This document shows positions 45,540 to 54,058 of a DNA stretch of 64,000 bases, in pieces. The stretch is taken from NCBI GenBank assembly GCA_036386515.1, contig DASVVO010000052.1, positions 186,001-250,000 on the forward strand. Reading direction: 5' to 3'. The notes under the pieces are model-generated. The model saw only the letters and a list, made by a program, of their open reading frames with translations. It had not been told where the DNA came from and ran no database searches. The stretch is from JAIVJZ01 sp036386515 (GTDB lineage: Bacteria > Acidobacteriota > Blastocatellia > Pyrinomonadales > Pyrinomonadaceae). Both the position numbers and the translations under genes were made by a program. Numbering within the stretch: the stretch's first letter is position 1; each line of letters starts with the position of its first letter.

Positions 45540-46160
45540 TTAAGCTTGTCCCTGCCGTTCCTCCCAGGCGTCAACCTCCTGAATCAGCCGGTCGAGCGAA
45601 GTGACGCTCAAGACCATCACGAGAAAACCCCGCACCGCGCTGTCGCGTATCTGGAAGGCCGTGTAGATCACCAGGGCGTACTGCTGCTCGACCTTGCCCA
45701 GCGTGAGAGATTCGAGCAATTCGTCGAGCGTCTCCAGATGGAGGCGCGGGACGGAGAAGGAGACGTGTACGTCCAGGAGGTTGCCGAACATGCCCAGGCA
45801 CGCGTTCAGCAGAATGTTCCCCACCTCGGTCAGCACTTCTCGCGCCGACTCGTCGAGCCGCCGCGACGGCGACTGTTCGTCCGTCAGCAGATCGGTCAGT
45901 TGCAGCGCGCCGTCGTGATTGAGTAAAAGCAGGGCGTCCCCGGCCACCGGCCCGGCGAAGACCTGGTGGATGGAGGCGATTTCGCCGGGGATGAACTTGG
46001 CGAGCGCGCCCGGCAACTCGGTCGTCGGATGAACGGAAACCTCCGGCGCGTTGAGGATGACCCTCTGCCCGGTCAGTTCGGAGAGCGCCGCGCCCGTGCG
46101 CGAGAAGGCGATGTTGATCAATTCCGAAAGCGCGTCGCGCTGGCGTTCAGTCAATTCCAT
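45540..46160 (-). CDS. cheC: CheC-family CheY-P phosphatase
   Basis: Chemosensory phosphatase of 206 residues from the ATG at 46160. An upstream in-frame extension to 46289 overlaps the CheY gene in another frame and is not used. Two family active-site patterns are visible: Glu13-x-x-Asn16 in LSELINIAF, and the matching ExxN in LTEVGNILLNA of the second half, as in CheC rather than CheX. No CheD gene is in the cluster. It begins four bases after the CheY stop. Confidence 0.82.
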   Translation of the reverse strand: MELTERQRDALSELINIAFSRTGAALSELTGQRVILNAPEVSVHPTTELPGALAKFIPGEIASIHQVFAGPVAGDALLLLNHDGALQLTDLLTDEQSPSRRLDESAREVLTEVGNILLNACLGMFGNLLDVHVSFSVPRLHLETLDELLESLTLGKVEQQYALVIYTAFQIRDSAVRGFLVMVLSVTSLDRLIQEVDAWEERQGQA

Positions 46161-46164
46161 TCCT

Positions 46165-46530
46165 TTACTCTCCCCCCAGAACCGAAGTAACGGCGCCGAG
46201 CACGTTTTCCGCGCCGAACGGCTTGTTGATGAAGGCGCTGGCGCCTCCCTCTTCGACCATCGCCCGCGTGGAACGCTGGATGTCCGCACTGGCGACGATC
46301 ACGCGCGCCCCGGCGTCCATCTCGCGCAGCTTGGCTAGCACGTCCAGGCCGTCCATTCCCTTCATCACCAAATCGAGGAAGACCAGATCGGGCTTCTCGA
46401 CGAAATAGAGTTCCAGCGCGGTCATGCCTTCTTCCGCCTCGACGACCGTGTACCCGGCGGTTTCGAGAATGCGTCGCAGAGTTCTGCGGGATAAGGCCGA
46501 ATCGTCCACCACCATTATTTTTTCGTTCAT
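46165..46530 (-). CDS. CheY-like response regulator
   Basis: Single receiver domain, 121 residues. Acidic pocket Asp9/Asp10, phospho-acceptor Asp53 (FLDLVMKG), Ser in VASAD and Lys in NKPFGAEN. Its ATG overlaps the cheB stop codon by four bases, and cheC starts just downstream. Adjacent CheC suggests that this regulator is the one dephosphorylated. It is the second single-domain receiver in the operon. Confidence 0.9.
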   Translation of the reverse strand: MNEKIMVVDDSALSRRTLRRILETAGYTVVEAEEGMTALELYFVEKPDLVFLDLVMKGMDGLDVLAKLREMDAGARVIVASADIQRSTRAMVEEGGASAFINKPFGAENVLGAVTSVLGGE

Positions 46531-47579
46531 ACTGCCTCCCGTATCGCCTGCGCCATCTGGTCGAGCCGCACGCTCCGGTCGCTCAAACCGGCCTCAACCA
46601 CGGATGAAGGCATGCCGTACACCACGCACGTCTCTTCGTCTTCGGTATAAACGAGGCCGCCCTGAGCTTTAATCCACGCCGCGCCCGCGCGGCCGTCGGA
46701 ACCCATCCCCGTCATCACCACCGCCAGAACTCTCCGCCCGTAAACCTCCGCCGCGGACTGGAACAGCACGTCCACCGACGGCCGGTGCGGCATCTCGAAA
46801 GGTCTCGCATCCAGATGAGCGACCACCGCCCCGCCCTCCTCGCGGCGAAACGTCAGATGCCGCCCCGCCGGTGCCAGCAACGCCACGCCCGCGCGCAACG
46901 CATCGCCTTCGCGCGCCTCGCGCACCTCCAGCGGAGAATGCTCGTCCAGCCTGCGCGCGTACATTTCGGTGTATCCGACGGGCATGTGCATCACCATCAC
47001 GACCGGAACGGGGAAATCAGAAGGCAGTTGCGGGATCAACTGTCTCAACGCCTGCGGGCCGCCGGTAGAAATTCCGATGACCACGAGGTCAACCAACGCT
47101 TTGCCCGCGACCGTGCTTGTCGGAAGCGACGCTCCTTCACGGGCGACCGGCGCGGGGGCGTTGAGACGCCCCATGGGGATGTTCGCCGCGGCTTTGACCT
47201 TCTCGATCAACTCGTCGCTCACTTCAAAAATTTTCTCGGTCGCCAGAGCGGTCGGCTTCTGCACGAAATCAACTGCCCCCGCGTCGAGCGCGGTGAGGGC
47301 GGCCTCGCCCGCCTCGTTCGCGATGCTCATGATGATGATCGGCAGAGGCCGCCGCCCCATCTGTTCGCGCACGAACCCGACCCCGTCCAGTTCGGGCATG
47401 TTGAGATCACAGGTGACGACATCGGGTTCGAGTTGCGCCACCATCTCCAGGGCTTCTCTGCCGTCGCGCGCCGCCCCGACCACTTCGAGGAAGGGGCTGC
47501 GCGAAAGCATCTGCTTGACGACTTTCCGCACATACGCGGAATCATCCACCACCAGCACTTTTAAAACTCGATCCATCAT
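46527..47579 (-). CDS. cheB: Chemotaxis response regulator protein-glutamate methylesterase
   Basis: 350 residues. N-terminal receiver with Asp58 (TCDLNMPELDG), C-terminal methylesterase with the catalytic triad Ser171 (GISTGGP), His198 (MVMHMP) and Asp295 (TGMGSDG). It removes methyl groups from the MCP's glutamates and can deamidate glutamines. Stop overlaps the next gene's ATG by four bases; it starts 24 bases after cheR. Two ATG codons are adjacent at the start, after a GAGGG site. Confidence 0.95.
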   Translation of the reverse strand: MMDRVLKVLVVDDSAYVRKVVKQMLSRSPFLEVVGAARDGREALEMVAQLEPDVVTCDLNMPELDGVGFVREQMGRRPLPIIIMSIANEAGEAALTALDAGAVDFVQKPTALATEKIFEVSDELIEKVKAAANIPMGRLNAPAPVAREGASLPTSTVAGKALVDLVVIGISTGGPQALRQLIPQLPSDFPVPVVMVMHMPVGYTEMYARRLDEHSPLEVREAREGDALRAGVALLAPAGRHLTFRREEGGAVVAHLDARPFEMPHRPSVDVLFQSAAEVYGRRVLAVVMTGMGSDGRAGAAWIKAQGGLVYTEDEETCVVYGMPSSVVEAGLSDRSVRLDQMAQAIREAV

Positions 47580-47603
47580 AGCCCTCGAAGCGGGAGGCGA
47601 TAG

Positions 47604-48461
47604 TTAATCCGCGCCCGGCCGCTTCACGTAGACGAATGCGTCACCAATCTCTTGCAGGTCGAAATCCGCCGCCAGCCTGAGCAGGGATTCCGAGGCGGCA
47701 ATGAATAAATAACCGGGCGGCCGGATGTGCGCGGCGAACGAGCGCACGGTGCGGCCGATGGTCTGGTCGGAGAAATAGATGAATACGTTGCGGCAAAAGA
47801 TCACATTCGCCGACGCTAAAGACGCGATCTCCGGCTCGACCATCAAATTAGCCACTTTCCACTCGACCGCGCCGTGCAGCCTAGCATCAATGCGCCACGT
47901 TTGTGTCGCGCCCGCTTGCGTGAAGTATTTGGCGCGCAACTCCGGCGACAGGTTTCGAAACGACCGTTCGCGATAAATCCCGCGCCGCGCTTTTTCGACG
48001 GCCGAGACGCTAGCGTCGCTGGCGTGAATTTCAATCGGAACCCGCCCCAGCCAACCGGCCTCCGCGAGCGCCATCGCGATCGTCAACGGCTCCTCTCCGG
48101 TGGCGCACGCCGCGCACCAAATCTTCAACGACCCCGCGCCGCGTGCGGCGAACCACTGCGGCACGATGGTCTCGACCAGCGCGCGTATCTGATCCATCTC
48201 GCGCCAGAAGTAGGTCTCGGGAACGGAGAGGGCGTCCATCACGGCCAGCCATTCATCCTGACCCGCCTCGTCGTATTTCAACAGGTAGTAGTAATCCAGC
48301 AGCGACGTGAACCCGCGCTCGATCACCAGCGGCGACAATTTATCCGCGAGCAGGTCGGCTTTCCCGTCGCCGAAAAACACCCCCGTGCGCTCATGTATCA
48401 GGTCGCGCAGCAGCTTGTCAACGCCGCCCGTAACACCTAAATTACCGCTTTTGAAGCCCAT
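47604..48461 (-). CDS. cheR: Chemotaxis protein methyltransferase
   Basis: 285 residues, S-adenosylmethionine-dependent methyltransferase of MCP glutamates. N-terminal helical domain (1-75), then SAM site WCAACATGEEPLTIAMAL and the characteristic FCRNVFIYF, ending with ESLLRL. It has no TPR extension. The MCP here has no C-terminal pentapeptide tether, which fits this short form. Confidence 0.95.
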   Translation of the reverse strand: MGFKSGNLGVTGGVDKLLRDLIHERTGVFFGDGKADLLADKLSPLVIERGFTSLLDYYYLLKYDEAGQDEWLAVMDALSVPETYFWREMDQIRALVETIVPQWFAARGAGSLKIWCAACATGEEPLTIAMALAEAGWLGRVPIEIHASDASVSAVEKARRGIYRERSFRNLSPELRAKYFTQAGATQTWRIDARLHGAVEWKVANLMVEPEIASLASANVIFCRNVFIYFSDQTIGRTVRSFAAHIRPPGYLFIAASESLLRLAADFDLQEIGDAFVYVKRPGAD

Positions 48462-48503
48462 TGTTCTACAGCCCGCGCCGCCCGGCCGCCGGGCACGTCG
48501 CCC

Positions 48504-51176
48504 TCAGCTAAATCTTTCCGGCCGCCTGCCGAAGGCCGACCTCAGATACTCTTCCGCCGCCCTGCGCACAGAGGCGTCGGAGTCGTCGAACGCCCCGCTT
48601 AACAACTCCGAGGCGCGCTGACTTTTAGCCCGCCCTAGAGCCTCGACGACGGCGCGCCGCACCGCGATTGGCTGCCGTGGCAAAAGTCCGCGTGCGACCT
48701 CGCCCAGCAGTTCCTCTCTCGTCTGCGCGAGCGCGGCCACGGCCGGTTCACGGCGCGCGCCGTCTGCCGTGAGCGACACCAGACCGTCTATCGCTTCCGG
48801 CGTCCCTAAGTGTCTGAGCGCGTCAATCGCCGTCTCGAAAACCCGCGCTTCGGCGTCCGTCGCGGCCACACGCCGCAGATGCTCCACAGCCTCTGCGCCG
48901 CCGCGCTCCGAGAGGGAGGCAACGACCGCCGCCCTGATGTCGGCGTCCGGCGAAAGAAGGACTTCCAGGAGCGTTTGTTGCGCGCCGGGGTGCCGTATCC
49001 TGCCGAGCGCGGCGACGGCTGCTCGCACCAAGTCGGGTTCGTCCGACTCGACGAGCGGAGCCACCGACAGAGCGGCCGCCTCCCCGCCGATGTGCCCGAG
49101 CGCTTCGATGGCCGCAATGCGGACGTGATTCGCTTTATCCGCACGCGCCAGTGTTGCCAATGCGTCCGTGCCTTCCGCGATCTTCCGTCGGCCTAGCGAC
49201 CGGGCGGCAAAATATCGCACCCAGGAGTCTTCGTCCGCGAGCGCGTCTGACAAATGCGCCGCGACCTCCGTGTCCTCAACCTGTGCCAACGCGGCCGCCG
49301 CCGCTGCGCGCACCTTCGGCGTGTCGCGACGCAACGCGCGAACGAGCGTCGCGGTGGCGCGCTCATCTTCAAAATAGGGAAGGTGCTCGATCGCCGCGCG
49401 GCGCACGCGCTCGTCGTCGTCGCCGCATCGTTCCAACAACAAGTCCGCGCATTCGGGGTAGCCGAAGTACCCGGCGATCTTCACCGCCGATTCGCGCACG
49501 TTCGGGTCTGGGTCGTCGAGCAGGGGCAACACACGCCCCGGCATCGCGGGCGAGCCGAGCGAATTCAGCGCGCCGATGACGGCCTGCCTGACGGCCGCGC
49601 TTCGATCCCCGACGAGAGCTAGTAGCGGGTCGAAAGCGCGCTGGTCGCCGATCTGCGCGAGCGCGTTCGCCGTGTCGATGATCAACTCCGCATCCTCGTC
49701 GAGAGTTTTGATGAGAGCCGGCGCGGCGCGTGCGTCACCTATTCGGCCGAGGGCGACCACCGCGGATTTTCTGATTTCGAGGTCTTCCGAGGCTAACTGT
49801 TCGACCAATAAATCCGTGACGCGCGCGCCGTGCCGAACTAAAGCCTCGACTATCTCGCCGCGAGCGTCCGCCTGTCCGAGCAGGCGGGTCAGAGCGCGTT
49901 CCACCGCAACGCCTTCCAACCACCCGACGACCAACGCGAGCGGGCGCAGTTCGGCGGGACTCGACTCGTTGAGCGCGGCGAGTAAGTTCTGCGCGCCTGC
50001 CGGATCGATCGCGTCGCGGCTCAAAGCGGCGACGTGCGCTCCTTCCCCGTACAGTTTCGCGTAGCGGTCATGCAACGCGGCGAGCGCGTGTGCGACGGCC
50101 AGCGTCGGCGCGTTCGGCCGGTTCAGCAGCGCGGCGAGCGGTGCAATAGTCTCCTCACCCCCGAGGCGTCCGAGCGCGTCAACGGCGGCCTCGCACAAAA
50201 GCTCGTCTTCGAGCAGGGGCACGATGCGCGGCGCGACGCTCGCCTCGCCGATGCGCGTCAACGCATCGAGCGCGGGGAAGGCCAGAAAGAAATCGCGCGT
50301 CTCGACGATCCCGGCGAGCGCATCGACGGCCTCGACCGCGCGCAGCTTACCGAGGGCTTCGATGGCGTGATAACGCACGTTGATGTCCGCGTCGCCGAGC
50401 GCGTGGAGAAGTGCGGGAGCGGCGCGTTCGTCGCGCTGCTCTCCGAGGGCGAGCGCGGCCTGCATGCGCAGGTCGGCATCGCCGTCCTGCAAAAACTCTA
50501 CGAGCGGCGAGAGCGTGTCCACGTCGCTCATCGCGAGCACCTGAAGCGCGCTGTTGAGCAGGCTCAGATTGTGATGGTTCTCGCGCACCGAAGCCAGGAG
50601 CGCGGCGATGGCGTCCGGCGCGGCGCGGCGCGCCAATCCTTCCACGGCCACGCGCCGCACGCGCCAACTCTTATCTTCCAGCGCGCCTAAGAGCGGGCGG
50701 GCGGGTTCGAGCGATTCGTCTCCCGCCAGTGCGCCGGCTGCGCTGAGGCGCGCGGCTTCGTCGGCGTGTGCGAGTTGTTCGGAGAGTTCGCGCTCGCGTT
50801 CGATGCGCGCCGTCACGTCTTCCACCGTGACGAGCGCGCCGATGGTTCGGTCTTCCTCGCGCAGCGGCGCGATGGTGACGCGCTGCCGCATCCGGTCGAA
50901 ATATTTCGAGGGAGACAGCGGAGGACACGGAATCAAATAGTGATGAAAGGCGGGCGCGAGCACTTCCACCGTGCCCTCGTCCAGCACCAGGCGAAAACGC
51001 GCGAGCAGCCGACTCTCGGCGAGGTGTGGGAGCAGCACGACGAGTGGTTTTCCGCAGGCCGCGTCGGCGGGGATGCCGGTCAGGCGCGCGAGGGCTGCGT
51101 CCCAGATTTGAATAACGAGGCTCGCGTCGGTGGTAAATACGCCGATTGAATTATCTGAAGAAGTCAGGTTCCCCAT
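48504..51176 (-). CDS. PAS-domain protein with long HEAT-repeat array
   Basis: Protein of about 890 residues, start uncertain (ATG at 51176 preferred; GTG 51188 and TTG 51191 are in frame). A PAS domain (about 1-130, VFTTDASLVIQIWDAALARL) is followed by a short coiled linker and then a near-continuous HEAT/PBS-lyase-like array to the C-terminus, about 20-24 units of roughly 31 residues with patterns such as VRRAAVEALG, VRYHAIEALGKL and VRIAAIEALGHIGG. It lies between the MCP and cheR genes. The array is a protein scaffold; a role as adaptor, sensor or CheA partner is inferred, not known. Confidence 0.85.
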   Translation of the reverse strand: MGNLTSSDNSIGVFTTDASLVIQIWDAALARLTGIPADAACGKPLVVLLPHLAESRLLARFRLVLDEGTVEVLAPAFHHYLIPCPPLSPSKYFDRMRQRVTIAPLREEDRTIGALVTVEDVTARIERERELSEQLAHADEAARLSAAGALAGDESLEPARPLLGALEDKSWRVRRVAVEGLARRAAPDAIAALLASVRENHHNLSLLNSALQVLAMSDVDTLSPLVEFLQDGDADLRMQAALALGEQRDERAAPALLHALGDADINVRYHAIEALGKLRAVEAVDALAGIVETRDFFLAFPALDALTRIGEASVAPRIVPLLEDELLCEAAVDALGRLGGEETIAPLAALLNRPNAPTLAVAHALAALHDRYAKLYGEGAHVAALSRDAIDPAGAQNLLAALNESSPAELRPLALVVGWLEGVAVERALTRLLGQADARGEIVEALVRHGARVTDLLVEQLASEDLEIRKSAVVALGRIGDARAAPALIKTLDEDAELIIDTANALAQIGDQRAFDPLLALVGDRSAAVRQAVIGALNSLGSPAMPGRVLPLLDDPDPNVRESAVKIAGYFGYPECADLLLERCGDDDERVRRAAIEHLPYFEDERATATLVRALRRDTPKVRAAAAAALAQVEDTEVAAHLSDALADEDSWVRYFAARSLGRRKIAEGTDALATLARADKANHVRIAAIEALGHIGGEAAALSVAPLVESDEPDLVRAAVAALGRIRHPGAQQTLLEVLLSPDADIRAAVVASLSERGGAEAVEHLRRVAATDAEARVFETAIDALRHLGTPEAIDGLVSLTADGARREPAVAALAQTREELLGEVARGLLPRQPIAVRRAVVEALGRAKSQRASELLSGAFDDSDASVRRAAEEYLRSAFGRRPERFS

Positions 51177-51235
51177 CTCCGTTCGCACCAACTGCCACGG
51201 CCATCCGTCTGCTTATGCGGTCGCCGAAACTTTCT

Positions 51236-53437
51236 TTACTGCCCGTCGTCCGGCTCGCCCGTCGCGCCCGTTCCAATCGCTTCGCCGGGCGACTTTGCAC
51301 GCTTCGTGCGTCGCGGTTTCCCGTTCGGACGCGATTCCGGGCTGGGGAGACGCGCGCCGTTTTCGGCGGGCTGATCGGGGCTTGCGTCGCCCGCGGATTC
51401 GGCGAGTTGTTCCGCCCGCTCGATCAAACCGGCCGCGCTCGACAGCGTGGCTTCGACTCCCCGCGCGTTGCGCTCGGTGATTTGACGGATGTCGTCCAGC
51501 ACGCCGATGACCTGTTCCGAGGAGGCCAGGTGCTGGCGGTTCGAGCGCGTGATGAGACCGATCTCCTTGGAAATGCTCTGGGTGGCGGTGGTCATATCGC
51601 GGGCGGCGCGGGCTTGCTCATTCATGGCCTTGGCGACCTGCTCGGATTGCCGTCGCATGTCCTGCGCGGCCGTGGTGATCTGCGTGGCCGCGATCGCCTG
51701 TTCTCCCATCGCGCGGCTGACGCCGGAGACGACGCGCGCCAAACGCTCCGACTCCTGGGACACCTGTCCGCCCGCCGTGGCCTGCTCCTCAAGCGCGCGT
51801 GCGGTGGTGGCCGCGCCGCGCCGCATCGATTCGACGGCCTGCGCAACCTGCCTGACCGCCGCCGCCTGCTCGCCGGAGGCTCTGCGCACCTGCGCGGCCA
51901 CCGTGGTCGTCCCTTGCGCGGCCTTGATGATCTCGCGCGCGGCGCGCCCCTGCTCGCCCATCGCCTGGCTCACTTCCTTCGCGGTCTTGCGCATCTGCAC
52001 CGCCGCCCTGACGATCTCCTGAGCGGCCTTGGCCTGCTCGGCCGTGGCGACGGCGGCCTGTTTAGCCTGCGTCGCCGTCGTCTCCACCGCCCGCACGACG
52101 TGCTGTCCGGCGTTCAGTTGTTCGTCGGTGGCGCGCGCGATCCGGCCGACGATCTGGGCTGTCTCGTTGATGCCGGAGAGGATTCTTTGCAGCCCTTCCG
52201 ACCCCTCCTCGGCGAGACGACCACTTTCGTCCGCGATGCGTACCCCTTCGGCGGACGCCGCGACTGCTTCCTGCACCACATCCTGCAAGGCCTTGATGAT
52301 GGCGGCGATGTCGGCGGTCGCCTGCGCCGAGCGATCGGCGAGGTTGCGAATCTCCTCTGCGACGACCGCGAAGCCGCGTCCCGCTTCCCCGGCGCGCGCC
52401 GCTTCGATCGAGGCGTTGAGCGAAAGCATGTTCGTGCGTTCGGAGATGACGTTGATGGTGTTGACGATGCCGCCGATCTCGTTCGAGCGTTTGCCCATTT
52501 CGCGGATCACAACCGCCGACTGCTCCATCGAGGTGCGGACGCGCCCCAGACCTTGAATCGACTTCTGCGCCGCCGCGCCGCCCGACTCCGCCTCGCGCGA
52601 CACGCGGCTGGCAACCTCTTCGGCGCTCCTGGTCATCGCGGCCACCGAGCGCAACGAGCGATCCATCTCGGTTGCGCTCGTCGCCGCTCCGGTCGCCGCC
52701 TCGGTGATGTTTTCGGTGTTCTGCGCGACCCCCTGGATGGAACGCGCCATCTCCTCCATCGAGGTCGAGACTTCTTCGACGGTCGAGGCGAGATTTTCAG
52801 ACATCGCCGAGACCTCTTCGATGGAGGCGGCCATCTCGTTAATGGACGAGGCCGTCTGCTCGGCGGACACGTTCAGATCGTCGGCGTTGCCCGCCAGGCT
52901 CTCTATCGACCGCGACATCTCCTCGATGCTGACGGCCGTTTCGTTGACCGAGGCGGAGAGCGCTTCCGTGTCGTCGCTGACGCTTTTGATGGAGGCGGCG
53001 ATCTCGTTCATCGCGCCCGTCACCTCTTCGGCCGATGTCGCCATCTCCTGCGTGCTGGCGTTGACGCTCTCGATCGAGCGGGCGGTCTCCTCGATGGCGG
53101 CGGCGGTCTCGTTGATCGAGGCGGCGAGTCCTGACGCGTTGGCGCTGACCTGCTCGATGGAGGCCGCCATTTCATTGACGGATGAAACGAGTTCTTCGGT
53201 CGAAGTCGCAATGGACTCGGCTTGGGTGGTCGTCTCGCCGAGCGAGGCCGTCATCTCGTTAGCGAGACTGGCGGCCGCGTCGAGCGAGCGTAATTGCTCG
53301 CCCGCCCCACCCGAGGTTTCATCCGCGATCCGCGCGATCTCGTGCGCCGCGTCCGCCACCTGCCCCGCCTGTTCGCGCACGCGCCCGCCGCTCATCTCGC
53401 TGCGCCCGTCCGGCGCGTTGTTCATCTGTGTTGCCAT
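51236..53437 (-). CDS. Soluble methyl-accepting chemotaxis-like protein with 28-residue repeats
   Basis: 733 residues with no signal or membrane segment and no recognisable ligand domain. Residues 79-246 are six 28-residue (four-heptad) coiled-coil repeats. The kinase-control tip follows: LNASIEAARAGEAGRGFAVV and EEIRNLADRSA. A long return coiled coil occupies about 380-670 and a basic low-complexity tail (about 690-733) ends it. AGGAGA lies five bases before the ATG. It is cytoplasmic and probably senses through partner proteins. The tail lacks the CheR-tethering pentapeptide. Confidence 0.9.
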   Translation of the reverse strand: MATQMNNAPDGRSEMSGGRVREQAGQVADAAHEIARIADETSGGAGEQLRSLDAAASLANEMTASLGETTTQAESIATSTEELVSSVNEMAASIEQVSANASGLAASINETAAAIEETARSIESVNASTQEMATSAEEVTGAMNEIAASIKSVSDDTEALSASVNETAVSIEEMSRSIESLAGNADDLNVSAEQTASSINEMAASIEEVSAMSENLASTVEEVSTSMEEMARSIQGVAQNTENITEAATGAATSATEMDRSLRSVAAMTRSAEEVASRVSREAESGGAAAQKSIQGLGRVRTSMEQSAVVIREMGKRSNEIGGIVNTINVISERTNMLSLNASIEAARAGEAGRGFAVVAEEIRNLADRSAQATADIAAIIKALQDVVQEAVAASAEGVRIADESGRLAEEGSEGLQRILSGINETAQIVGRIARATDEQLNAGQHVVRAVETTATQAKQAAVATAEQAKAAQEIVRAAVQMRKTAKEVSQAMGEQGRAAREIIKAAQGTTTVAAQVRRASGEQAAAVRQVAQAVESMRRGAATTARALEEQATAGGQVSQESERLARVVSGVSRAMGEQAIAATQITTAAQDMRRQSEQVAKAMNEQARAARDMTTATQSISKEIGLITRSNRQHLASSEQVIGVLDDIRQITERNARGVEATLSSAAGLIERAEQLAESAGDASPDQPAENGARLPSPESRPNGKPRRTKRAKSPGEAIGTGATGEPDDGQ
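52700..53203 (-). repeat. Six 84-bp coding repeats (28-residue units) in the MCP
   Basis: Six consecutive units: residues 79-106, 107-134, 135-162, 163-190, 191-218 and 219-246, with no gaps. Unit pattern is roughly S[IV]NE[TM]AxSIEExxRSIExV followed by a variable part and a Leu or Met near the end. They are related but diverged at DNA level. Confidence 0.85.
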
Positions 53438-53523
53438 GTCCGTCTCCTGTCCACGGTCGTCAAATTCAGGGCGTCAACTTAACATGTCCACCCATTGCCG
53501 CGCTTTCAACTCAGCCCTTCGTA

Positions 53524-54003
53524 TCATGCCGGTTCCGGCTGATCGGCTGCCGCCGCCTGCTGCTCGCCGAGGTCGATCACTTCATCGAGATCGAGAATTA
53601 GAATCATCCGCTCCTTGATCGTCGCGATGCCTTCCAGATACTTCCCGCTCAATCCGGTGATCGCTTCCGGCGGAGGCTCGATGGCCGCTTGAGGGATGTG
53701 GATGAACTCACGCGACACGTCCACGATCAGGCCGAGCGTGCGCGCGCCGCGGCTGACGACTATCAGGCGAGAACGCAAATCGTGAGGAACCGTCTCAAAG
53801 CCGAAGCGCACCCGCAGGTTGAGAGCCGGGATGACCTGCCCGCGCGCGAGCACGACACCCTCGACGGCCGGGAGCGCATTCGGCACCGGCGTGATGTGCC
53901 CGATCAACTCCACCTGCTGCACGAACCGGCTGCGAACGCCGTAAGTGGTTCCGGCCAGTTCGAAGAGGACGAAGGGTTCTGTGTCGTTCTGAATATTCGA
54001 CAT
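53524..54003 (-). CDS. cheW: CheW coupling protein
   Basis: 159 residues, a single CheW domain with two SH3-like lobes (FVLFELAGTTYGV, VVLARGQVIPALNLRVRFG) that links the MCP to CheA. The C-terminal tail of about 20 residues is Ala/Gln/Glu-rich. It begins 55 bases after cheA and ends 86 bases before the MCP start. Confidence 0.95.
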   Translation of the reverse strand: MSNIQNDTEPFVLFELAGTTYGVRSRFVQQVELIGHITPVPNALPAVEGVVLARGQVIPALNLRVRFGFETVPHDLRSRLIVVSRGARTLGLIVDVSREFIHIPQAAIEPPPEAITGLSGKYLEGIATIKERMILILDLDEVIDLGEQQAAAADQPEPA

Positions 54004-54058
54004 GATGGTTCGAGTCAGCCGCCCCGCAACCGGCGGGCGGAATCCGTTTCGCGCCGTC

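Noticed and set aside
51146..53134. Rightward open frame of 662 codons with His/Arg/Gly-rich repeats
   Set aside because: It mirrors the MCP coiled-coil repeats on the opposite strand.
52700..53203. Possible CRISPR or non-coding satellite because of the regular 84-bp period
   Set aside because: Units are contiguous with no spacers, are diverged in DNA and encode in-frame heptad repeats.
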